Shown here piece by piece: positions 15,671 to 22,783 of a stretch of 38,331 bases of DNA. The position numbers and the translations under genes are program-made. The DNA is from an uncultured Flavobacteriaceae bacterium (GTDB taxonomy: Bacteria > Bacteroidota > Bacteroidia > Flavobacteriales > Flavobacteriaceae), in the NCBI GenBank assembly GCA_937959395.1, contig CALGLR010000026.1, positions 1 through 38,331 of the forward strand, written 5' to 3'. The first letter of the stretch is position 1; every line of letters starts with the position of its first letter. The notes under the pieces were generated by a model, which saw nothing but the letters and a program-made list of their open reading frames with translations, had not been told where the DNA came from and made no database searches.

Positions 15671-16690
15671 CTAGCTAATATTTGCAGATTTTACAGTTTT
15701 TATAATTCTACCAGCAATTTTGTACGGATCCCCATTAGAAGCAGGTCTTCTGTCTTCTAGCCATCCTTTCCATCCTTTCTCAACGGTAATAATTGGAATA
15801 CGAATAGAGGCACCACGATCTGATACTCCATAACTAAAATCATGAATAGATGCTGTCTCGTGTTCTCCGGTTAAACGTTGATCGTTAAACTCACCATAAA
15901 CTGAAATATGTTCTTTAACAACTGGTCTAAAGGCTTCACATATTTTCTCGTAAGTTTCTTGAGAACCACAAGTTCTTAGAACTGTATTAGAGAAGTTGGC
16001 GTGCATACCAGAGCCATTCCAGTCCATGTCTTTTCCTAGTGGTTTAGGGTGATATTCTATATAGTAGCCATATTGTTCTGTTAAACGATCTAATAAATAA
16101 CGTGAAATCCAAATCTCATCGCCAGCGATCTTAGCGCCTTTTGCAAACAATTGATATTCCCACTGTCCAGAAGCAACTTCTTGGTTAATACCTTCAAAAT
16201 TAAGTCCAGCGGCTATGCAAAGATCGGCATGTTCTTCTACCAAACCTCTGCCGTGTGTATGTTTTCCGCCAACAGAGCAATAATACATGCCTTGAGGAGC
16301 AGGATAACCACCAATAGGAAAACCTAATGGTAATTGAGTCGCTGTGTCCATTATGAAATATTCTTGTTCAAATCCAAACCAGAAATCATTATCGTCATCA
16401 TCAATAGTTGCTCTTCCATTAGATTCATGAGGTGTGCCATCTGCATTTAATACCTCTGTCATTACTAAAAAACCATCCTTTCTTGCAGGGTCTGGATAAA
16501 TAGCAACAGGCTTTAATAAACAGTCTGAAGATCCTCCAGATGCTTGTCTAGTAGATGAACCATCAAAAGACCAAACAGGGCAATCTTCTAATTTTCCACT
16601 AAAATTTTCTTCAACTTTAGTTTTGCTTCTCATGTTTTGAGTAGGTTTATACCCATCAAGCCAAATGTATTCTAATTTCGATTTGCTCAT
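15671..16690 (-). CDS. Glutamine synthetase, type II
   Basis: A 339-residue cytoplasmic enzyme that makes glutamine from glutamate, ammonia and ATP. It is of the short eukaryote-like GSII class: the N terminus is a beta-grasp domain with EYIWLDGYKPTQNMRSK, followed by WSFDGSSTRQASG. The active site is shown by FGFEQEYF, GINQEVASGQWEYQ, NGSGMHANFSN, the ATP-binding segment and RIPIITVEKG. No adenylylation loop of the GSI type is present, so control is likely transcriptional or by feedback. It is divergent from a GSIII gene, sharing a 188-bp control region. Confidence 0.95.
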   Translation of the reverse strand: MSKSKLEYIWLDGYKPTQNMRSKTKVEENFSGKLEDCPVWSFDGSSTRQASGGSSDCLLKPVAIYPDPARKDGFLVMTEVLNADGTPHESNGRATIDDDDNDFWFGFEQEYFIMDTATQLPLGFPIGGYPAPQGMYYCSVGGKHTHGRGLVEEHADLCIAAGLNFEGINQEVASGQWEYQLFAKGAKIAGDEIWISRYLLDRLTEQYGYYIEYHPKPLGKDMDWNGSGMHANFSNTVLRTCGSQETYEKICEAFRPVVKEHISVYGEFNDQRLTGEHETASIHDFSYGVSDRGASIRIPIITVEKGWKGWLEDRRPASNGDPYKIAGRIIKTVKSANIS

Positions 16691-16723
16691 AATAAATAAT
16701 GAAATATGTTAGTAATATGCGTG

Positions 16724-16731
16724 CAAATATA
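16724..16731 (-). promoter_or_regulatory. -7 promoter box of the GSII gene
   Basis: TATATTTG on the minus strand, 33 bp before the ATG at 16690. It fits TAnnTTTG; no clear -33 box is seen. Confidence 0.55.
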
Positions 16732-16762
16732 ATTTATTTTTTAAACACCTGTATTATATTGT

Positions 16763-16823
16763 GGGGGTAAAAATTATTTTTTTGCAATTTATTTATTTTA
16801 ACCCTATTTTTTTAGGGGTAAAA
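16763..16823. promoter_or_regulatory. Candidate shared operator between the two glutamine synthetase genes
   Basis: TTTTAACCCTA (16796-16806) and TAGGGGTAAAA (16813-16823) form an 11-bp inverted repeat with one mismatch around a 6-nt T-run. The half-site GGGGTAAAA recurs as a direct copy at 16764-16772. The cluster lies between the two divergent -7 boxes, a natural place for a nitrogen-responsive regulator. The binding protein is not known. Confidence 0.45.
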
Positions 16824-16829
16824 TGATTA

Positions 16830-16864
16830 TTTGGTATAAAATCAGGTGAAATTATATATATTTG
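16830..16864 (+). promoter_or_regulatory. Promoter of the GSIII gene
   Basis: TTTG (16830-16833) and TATATTTG (16857-16864), spaced 23 bp. The -7 box lies 15 bp before ATG 16879, and it overlaps the alternative GTG start at 16846, ruling that start out. Confidence 0.6.
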
Positions 16865-16878
16865 TAAAAAAAGTAAGT

Positions 16879-19065
16879 ATGTCTACATTGCGTTTTAAAG
16901 CTATTCAGGAAACATTAAATAGAAAACCTAATATAATAATCGAAGATACTAGGCGATCTGAATTATTTGGAAAGAACGTTTATAATCAGTCAACCATGCG
17001 TCAAACATTAACTAAAGATGCTTTTGTTAGTGTAAGTAATGCGATAGAGAAAGGAGCAAAAATAGAAAGAAGTATTGCAGATCAAATCGCTTCTTCAATG
17101 AAAGATTGGGCGTTATCTAAAGGAGTGACACATTATACACATTGGTTTCAGCCATTAACTGGAGCAACTGCGGAAAAGCATGATGCTTTTTTCGAAACAA
17201 TAGGTAATGGAGATGCTATAGAAAAATTTGGAGGAAGTCAATTGGTTCAACAAGAGCCAGACGCGTCTAGTTTTCCAAATGGAGGAATAAGAAATACTTT
17301 TGAGGCTAGGGGTTATACGGCTTGGGATCCTACATCTCCTGCTTTTATATATGAAACAACATTATGTATTCCTACAGTGTTTGTAGCTTATACAGGAGAA
17401 GCGTTAGATTATAAAACGCCTTTGTTAAGGGCTTTACAAGTAGTAGATAGTGCTGCAGTAGCAGTGTGTAAATATTTTGATAAGAATGTTAAGAAGGTTA
17501 ATGCATCATTAGGTTGGGAGCAAGAGTATTTTTTAATAGATAGTGCTTTGGTGGCATCTCGACCAGATATTCAGTTAACCGGAAGAACTTTATTAGGACA
17601 CTCTTCAGCAAAAGGACAGCAATTAGATGATCATTATTTTGGTACGATTCCTAATCGTGCAATGGCATACATGAGAGATCTAGAAATTCAATGCATGCTT
17701 TTAGGTATTCCTTTAAAAACAAGGCACAATGAGGTTGCGCCAAATCAATTTGAGTTGGCACCTATATATGAAGAGGCTAATTTGGCGGTAGATCATAATG
17801 CATTGCTAATGGATGTGATGGATAAAATAGCAGAACGTCATAATTTTAAGGTGTTATTTCATGAAAAACCTTTTGAAGGTATAAATGGTTCTGGTAAACA
17901 TAATAATTGGAGTTTAAGTACAGATACAGGAGTTAATCTGTTAAGCCCAGGAAAAACTCCAATGAGTAACCTTCAGTTTTTAACCTTTTTTATAAATACA
18001 ATAAAAGCAGTTAATGATAATGAAGAATTACTAAGAGCAGCAATAGCATCAGCGAGTAATGATCATAGATTAGGAGCTAATGAAGCCCCGCCAGCAATAA
18101 TGTCGGTATTTATAGGTGATCAATTAACAGCTGTTTTAAAAGAATTAGAGCAGTTGACTAGCGGTAAATTGTCACCACAAGAGAAAACAGATTTAAAATT
18201 AAATGTTGTTGGTAAAATACCTGAAATATTATTAGATAATACAGATCGCAATAGAACATCTCCTTTTGCCTTTACAGGTAATAAGTTTGAATTTAGAGCT
18301 GTGGGGTCGAAAGCGAATTGTGCAAAACCAATGACGTTGTTAAACTCTATTGTTGCAAAACAGCTTATTGATTTTAAAATTGAAGTCGATGAGCTTATAG
18401 AGAAAAAGGACATGAAAAAAGATGATGCTGTTTTTAATATTCTAAAAGAGTACATAAAAAAATCGAAAGCAATTTTGTTTGAAGGAAATGGATATGGTGA
18501 GGCTTGGGAGAAAGAAGCGAAAAAAAGAAAGCTAAGTAATAATAAGACAACTCCAGAAGCTTTAAAAGCAAAGGTTTCTAAAAAAGCAATTAACTTATAT
18601 GAGGGATTGGGAGTTATGAATGCTGTTGAAATAGAAGCGCGTTATGAGATAGAAATGGAAGATTATATTATGCGTTTGCAAATTGAGGGTCGTGTTCTTG
18701 GAGATTTAGCTAGGAATCATATAGTGCCTACAGCTGTAAAATATCAAAACATTCTAATCGAGAATGTAAAAGGGTTAAAAGAGATTTATGAAAAAGATTT
18801 TAAAAAAGTAGCAAAAGCACAAATGGAGTTGTTAGAAGATATATCTAACCATATAGAGTCTATTAATGTAAATGTTGTTAAAATGACAGAAATGCGAAAA
18901 GCTGCTAATAAAGTAACTGACGCATTCGATAAAGCTACGGCATATTGTAATAAGGTCAAACCATTATTTGATACTATTCGATATCATTGCGATAAACTAG
19001 AACTATTAGTAGATGATGAGCTATGGCCTCTAACTAAATATAGAGAGCTGTTATTTATAAAATAA
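16879..19065 (+). CDS. Glutamine synthetase, type III
   Basis: A 728-residue enzyme, the large GSIII form found in Bacteroidota and cyanobacteria, twice the subunit size of GSI or GSII. It begins MSTLRFKAIQ. The GSIII-specific N-terminal signature is present (WFQPLTGATAEKHDAF). The catalytic core has GWEQEYFLID, EVAPNQFELAPIYEEAN, GINGSGKHNNWSLST and NRTSPFAFTGNKFEFRAVGS. A long C-terminal helical region (about 580-728) follows. The start is ATG 16879, not the in-frame GTG at 16846 that falls inside the promoter. It is divergent from GSII; the two isoenzymes probably serve different nitrogen conditions. Confidence 0.97.
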   Translation: MSTLRFKAIQETLNRKPNIIIEDTRRSELFGKNVYNQSTMRQTLTKDAFVSVSNAIEKGAKIERSIADQIASSMKDWALSKGVTHYTHWFQPLTGATAEKHDAFFETIGNGDAIEKFGGSQLVQQEPDASSFPNGGIRNTFEARGYTAWDPTSPAFIYETTLCIPTVFVAYTGEALDYKTPLLRALQVVDSAAVAVCKYFDKNVKKVNASLGWEQEYFLIDSALVASRPDIQLTGRTLLGHSSAKGQQLDDHYFGTIPNRAMAYMRDLEIQCMLLGIPLKTRHNEVAPNQFELAPIYEEANLAVDHNALLMDVMDKIAERHNFKVLFHEKPFEGINGSGKHNNWSLSTDTGVNLLSPGKTPMSNLQFLTFFINTIKAVNDNEELLRAAIASASNDHRLGANEAPPAIMSVFIGDQLTAVLKELEQLTSGKLSPQEKTDLKLNVVGKIPEILLDNTDRNRTSPFAFTGNKFEFRAVGSKANCAKPMTLLNSIVAKQLIDFKIEVDELIEKKDMKKDDAVFNILKEYIKKSKAILFEGNGYGEAWEKEAKKRKLSNNKTTPEALKAKVSKKAINLYEGLGVMNAVEIEARYEIEMEDYIMRLQIEGRVLGDLARNHIVPTAVKYQNILIENVKGLKEIYEKDFKKVAKAQMELLEDISNHIESINVNVVKMTEMRKAANKVTDAFDKATAYCNKVKPLFDTIRYHCDKLELLVDDELWPLTKYRELLFIK

Positions 19066-19241
19066 TTATTTTTTTTACTTTCAAAAGGTTGTAAATCAGG
19101 GTTTTTTTAAATAACTGATATTTTGTAGGGTTTGTCTTATTGCTAAAAGCATTTCAACGGAGAAAGTTATTTGGTAATCGAAAATAAGATGAAAATCAAT
19201 GTTTTTATAGACCAATAAAAAAAACGTATTGATTTAATATA

Positions 19242-19249
19242 TATATTTG
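19242..19249 (+). promoter_or_regulatory. -7 promoter box of the curli operon
   Basis: TATATTTG, 29 bp before the CsgA-like ATG at 19279. It fits TAnnTTTG, with no obvious -33 box, consistent with an activated promoter. It places the transcript start near 19256, which excludes an in-frame ATG at 19252 as translation start. Confidence 0.6.
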
Positions 19250-19278
19250 CTATGCTATTAATCATTATATATTTAAAC

Positions 19279-20769
19279 ATGAAAAAAGTATTTTTCGGTG
19301 CTGCGGCACTATTATGTAGCGGTGCGATCTTTGCACAAGCTAACCAAGGACCATTAGAAGACATTAACGGTGGAGTATCAACAGATGCCGAAGTTGTAGC
19401 TGCTGAAGCTGGTGCTGCTTCAACAGCAAACACTGGATGGTCTATGCAAAATGGTAACGATCAAAAAGTTTATGTGCGTCAAGCAGGAACAAACATGTCT
19501 GTATTTACAGATCAAGGTGACGGAGACGGAACTGGAGGAAATCAAGCAAGAATTTGGCAAACTGGAGCAGTATCTGCTGCTAGTGGTATAGAAAATGCTG
19601 CTGATGTACGTCAATTTGGAACAGAAAATCAATCTACTACTCGTCAAGAAGGAGATAGAAATGAAGCTGTTACAAGACAAGGTTTAAATGATGCTGCAAG
19701 TGCAAGCAACAAAGCATTAATCAGACAAGGTACTGCTGATCAAGCTGAAAACAATTATGCTGCAATTGAGCAAGATGGTACAGAAAACCAAGCTTGGACA
19801 AGACAAACGTATGATAACAGTGAGGCTAGAACAGTGCAAGTAGGTAACAAGAATGCTGCTAAAGTAATTCAAGTTGCTAACCCAAACGATTCTGCTGGGC
19901 ATTCTGCTATAGTAGAGCAATATGGTGATGAGAATTCTGCTGTAACTATGCAAAATGGTTCTGCTAGAAACGCTGCACGTACTGCGCAATTAGGAAATGG
20001 AAACCAATCTTTCCAAACTCAATCATCTTCTGCTGCTTCTGGATTAGGAAACAATGCTGATGTTGATCAAGGAACTGGACAAGTAGTTTCAACTTTAGTA
20101 ACAGATATCTATTTCGGAGGTCTTGAAAATGTTGACGATATAACTTCAGGAGGAGGATTCAATGGAACTTCTACTGCTGGTTTAGCAATACAAGATCAAA
20201 CAGGAGAAAATAACAACGCATTTATTGGACAATTTGGATCTGCAGATGCAGACAGTAACTACGCTGAGCAAAACCAAAGTGGTAAAGATAATGAAGCTTT
20301 AACTGTGCAAAATGCATTTGGTGCTGCTGATGGAGGAAACTATTCTCGTCAAGATCAATCAGGTGAAGCTAACCAAGCTGGTATCTCTCAAATAGGATCT
20401 ATGAATAGAGCTTACCAAAGACAAAATGATGCTAATAACATCGCTTTAACTACTCAAAGAGGTTGGAATCACGTTGTGAATACTTACCAAGATGGTCATG
20501 GAGCTAATGTTGTTACTACTGCTCAAAGAGGAGATAAGAATACAATCTTAGCTGTTCAAAGAGGTGGTCATAGCTATAGTGTTGAACAAAACGTTCAAGA
20601 AGGTTTAGAGACTACAAACGGTGGAAACATTGCTGATATTTTACAATTAGGACCAAACGGAGATTTCGAACATGATGGTATCGAATGTGAATTTGAAGAT
20701 CCAAAATCTCCAAACATGGATTTTGATATTCAAGATTTTAACATTGCTAATCCTTGTGATGATTGCTAG
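19279..20769 (+). CDS. Curlin-repeat major amyloid subunit (CsgA-like)
   Basis: A 496-residue secreted protein with signal peptide ending GAIFAQ. The body is built from many imperfect repeats of about 20-23 residues carrying Q-x-G-x2-N-x-A/S, for example VRQFGTENQS, TRQEGDRNEA, EQDGTENQA, VQVGNKNAA and VEQYGDENSA. This is the curlin strand-turn-strand pattern that stacks into a cross-beta amyloid. E. coli CsgA has five repeats in about 150 residues; this has roughly three times that. The C terminus leaves the pattern for an acidic tail of about 35 residues (DGIECEFEDP to NPCDDC) with three cysteines, absent from E. coli CsgA. It is first in the operon, with CsgB, E, F and G-like genes following. 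The start is ATG 19279. Confidence 0.9.
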   Translation: MKKVFFGAAALLCSGAIFAQANQGPLEDINGGVSTDAEVVAAEAGAASTANTGWSMQNGNDQKVYVRQAGTNMSVFTDQGDGDGTGGNQARIWQTGAVSAASGIENAADVRQFGTENQSTTRQEGDRNEAVTRQGLNDAASASNKALIRQGTADQAENNYAAIEQDGTENQAWTRQTYDNSEARTVQVGNKNAAKVIQVANPNDSAGHSAIVEQYGDENSAVTMQNGSARNAARTAQLGNGNQSFQTQSSSAASGLGNNADVDQGTGQVVSTLVTDIYFGGLENVDDITSGGGFNGTSTAGLAIQDQTGENNNAFIGQFGSADADSNYAEQNQSGKDNEALTVQNAFGAADGGNYSRQDQSGEANQAGISQIGSMNRAYQRQNDANNIALTTQRGWNHVVNTYQDGHGANVVTTAQRGDKNTILAVQRGGHSYSVEQNVQEGLETTNGGNIADILQLGPNGDFEHDGIECEFEDPKSPNMDFDIQDFNIANPCDDC

Positions 20770-20822
20770 AAACCTAGTGAGATAGATATAATTTAGAAAT
20801 AAATTGTATTAATTATAATATT

Positions 20823-20861
20823 AAAGGAGGGTTGACTATATAGCAAGTCTAACCCTCCTTT
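20823..20861 (+). terminator. Strong hairpin between the curlin subunit genes (probable partial terminator)
   Basis: AAAGGAGGGTTGACT (20823-20837) pairs with AGTCTAACCCTCCTTT (20846-20861), 15 bp with one bulged A, followed by TTAATTTTTAA. Its position suggests attenuation or RNA stabilisation, giving more major than minor subunit. Confidence 0.7.
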
Positions 20862-20876
20862 TAATTTTTAAGAATT

Positions 20877-21428
20877 ATGAAAAGATATAATATAATAAAT
20901 AGGAAGTTTATTTTAAGCTGCGTTTTTGCTTTATTAGCAATGTCTTATAGTTTTTCTCAAAATTATAGTGAGAATGAAGAAGGAGTTAATGTTGATGTAA
21001 AAGAAGTGAAAGAAGGTAAGGTGACACCTGAGTTTTTTAAGAATTTAGGATTTAATACGGCACCTAATCCAAAAACAGCAAATTTAAGAGGGAATCTAAT
21101 ATCTATACGACAAGTAGGGGAATTAAACGATGCAATAATATTAACTGAAACTAATGCTAGTGAGGTTAATTTATTACAACTTGGAGATGCTAACAATGTT
21201 AATTTAGAGTATAAGACCAATACTGCTGTTGCAGATTTAATACAAAAAGGAAATAATAATCGTATTAGAGATTTTGTTATTAAAAGAAATGAAGATGTTT
21301 CTTTAGATTTAATCCAAAATGGAGATAATTTAAATTTTGAGAGAAATGGAGTAAATAATATTACAAAAAACCTTAAATTTCGTCAAACAGAAGCTTCTCC
21401 TACAATTATTATTAGAAGTTTTAACTAG
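20877..21428 (+). CDS. csgB: Curlin-like minor subunit / nucleator (CsgB-like)
   Basis: A 183-residue secreted protein with signal peptide ending SYSFSQ. After a non-repeat region (28-75) come four or five curlin-like repeats of about 22 residues: IRQVGELNDA, LQLGDANNV, IQKGNNNRI, IQNGDNLNF, ending with FRQTEASPTIIIRSFN. It is much shorter than the preceding subunit and richer in charged residues, fitting the minor, cell-attached nucleator. It lies 17 bp before csgE and after a hairpin that could lower its expression. The assignment as CsgB rather than a second CsgA rests on size, order and the basic C terminus. Confidence 0.8.
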   Translation: MKRYNIINRKFILSCVFALLAMSYSFSQNYSENEEGVNVDVKEVKEGKVTPEFFKNLGFNTAPNPKTANLRGNLISIRQVGELNDAIILTETNASEVNLLQLGDANNVNLEYKTNTAVADLIQKGNNNRIRDFVIKRNEDVSLDLIQNGDNLNFERNGVNNITKNLKFRQTEASPTIIIRSFN

Positions 21429-21445
21429 AAATAGAGTTTGTTTTT

Positions 21446-22267
21446 ATGGCTTTTAGTAAAAAAATATTCTTTTTAATTACTTTTTGTGCATTACTATTTA
21501 TAAATAATAGTAATGCACAAAAAGTTTATAATAAAAAGATTAAAGCTGTTATTAAAGTCGATAAAACTAGTGAGTTTGTTACTTTTTCAGCGACTTCAGA
21601 GAATTTAGATCTTTCAGACTATAGTTTGCGTTATGAGTTGCTATCTTTTAAAAAAGATAACAATAACAATGTCTCAAAATCTAGTCAGGGTGATCGTTTT
21701 TTTCTAAAAGCAAGTGAAAAAAAGATATTATCTTCAGTAACTTTAAATACAAATTTTGAAGGAAAGGTTACCTTAGTTTTATTAATCTATCCTGCCGACT
21801 CTAATGTGGAGAATCAAGGAGCGATAGGTAAAGACAGGATTGTGGTTAATACTGATGGAAATGGTGGTTTGCTTATAGAGTTAGATGGTGATAAAAAAAA
21901 GACAACAAGTAAAATTAAGCCTCAGCCTAAGAGTGATCAAGATTCCTCTTTAAAAGACGGTATTTATTTACAGGGGCTGGTTACTCAAAAAACAATAACT
22001 AAATCTGGAAGAGATTTTTACCGTTATTTCTTTTCAGATTACTATAATAAACAAATAACAACAACTAAAGATATTCTTATAGAAGAGGTTCCCGGAAGAA
22101 GAAGGAGTACAAGAATATCTGTTAAAATAGATAATCAAATTCTTTGGCAATTTTTTGCTCGTCCGAAGAAAGATTTTTTAAAACAAATGGCAGCGACATC
22201 TTTAGAAAGGTGCATTTCATATTTGCAACGTTTACAAGAGCAGAAACAATCATTTACTCGATATTGA
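21446..22267 (+). CDS. csgE: CsgE with an N-terminal CsgH-like domain
   Basis: A 273-residue periplasmic protein with signal peptide ending NNSNAQ. Residues 173-268 are a clear CsgE domain: LQGLVTQKTITKSGRDFYRYF, then RISVKIDNQILWQFFARPKKDF, matching the E. coli specificity factor that caps the CsgG channel. Residues 26-136 are an added beta-rich domain: SLRYELLSFKKDNNNNVSKSS, QGDRFFLKASEKKILSSVTL, and a following V-T-L-V-L-L-I strand. That order resembles CsgH, the Ig-like chaperone that blocks premature CsgA amyloid in alphaproteobacteria. A low-complexity linker (137-172) joins them. E. coli CsgE is about 129 residues, so this is a fusion. The CsgH assignment is by pattern only. Confidence 0.88.
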   Translation: MAFSKKIFFLITFCALLFINNSNAQKVYNKKIKAVIKVDKTSEFVTFSATSENLDLSDYSLRYELLSFKKDNNNNVSKSSQGDRFFLKASEKKILSSVTLNTNFEGKVTLVLLIYPADSNVENQGAIGKDRIVVNTDGNGGLLIELDGDKKKTTSKIKPQPKSDQDSSLKDGIYLQGLVTQKTITKSGRDFYRYFFSDYYNKQITTTKDILIEEVPGRRRSTRISVKIDNQILWQFFARPKKDFLKQMAATSLERCISYLQRLQEQKQSFTRY

Positions 22268-22343
22268 TATAATATGATTCAATTTATAAGAAAATATTAA
22301 TTCTTAAACTAAATTGTTTAATTTTATTTCAAGATTAAAAACA

Positions 22344-22766
22344 ATGAAAATGAAACAGATAAAATTAAAATTCACAATATTATTTTTGTTTTTAGGAGCA
22401 TTAGTTTATGGGCAACAGTTTAGTTACAAACCTTTAAACCCTGCTTTTGGAGGGGAGGTATTTAATTATAACTGGTTACTTAATTCTGCTAATGCACAAA
22501 ACGGATTTACAGCGCCAAGGAATACAGCGGCAGAACAATCAGATTTAGAACGTTTTGGTGAAAATATTAATAGTCAAATATTAAATCAAATCTCTAGAGC
22601 TTTATTGGCGCAACAAGTTGAAGCTGTTGGTGATTTTACTCAAGAAGGTACTTTTGTTTTCGGGACACTTAATGTAGAGGTCTTCGAATCTGATGAAGGA
22701 TTGGTTATTAATATACTTGACACTTCAAATGGGGAACAAACACAAGTTATTGTTCCAAATTCTTAA
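22344..22766 (+). CDS. csgF: Curli assembly protein CsgF
   Basis: A 140-residue secreted protein that couples the nucleator to the CsgG pore at the cell surface. After the signal peptide (ending LVYGQ) comes the conserved CsgF N terminus, FSYKPLNPAFGGEVFNYNWL followed by LNSANAQNGF, equivalent to the E. coli segment that plugs into the CsgG channel. The rest is Q/N-rich with a C-terminal strand region ending EQTQVIVPNS. The start is ATG 22344; a TTG ten codons earlier in frame is unlikely. It lies 18 bp before csgG. Confidence 0.92.
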   Translation: MKMKQIKLKFTILFLFLGALVYGQQFSYKPLNPAFGGEVFNYNWLLNSANAQNGFTAPRNTAAEQSDLERFGENINSQILNQISRALLAQQVEAVGDFTQEGTFVFGTLNVEVFESDEGLVINILDTSNGEQTQVIVPNS

Positions 22767-22783
22767 TACAACGCATTCATTTT

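Noticed and set aside
16846-16878. Longer GSIII start at GTG 16846
   Set aside because: It overlaps the -7 promoter box, and family members begin at MSTLRFKAIQ, encoded from ATG 16879.
19252-19278. Upstream ATG as start of the CsgA-like protein
   Set aside because: It would put a non-signal hydrophobic stretch before a complete signal peptide and lies at the expected transcription start.
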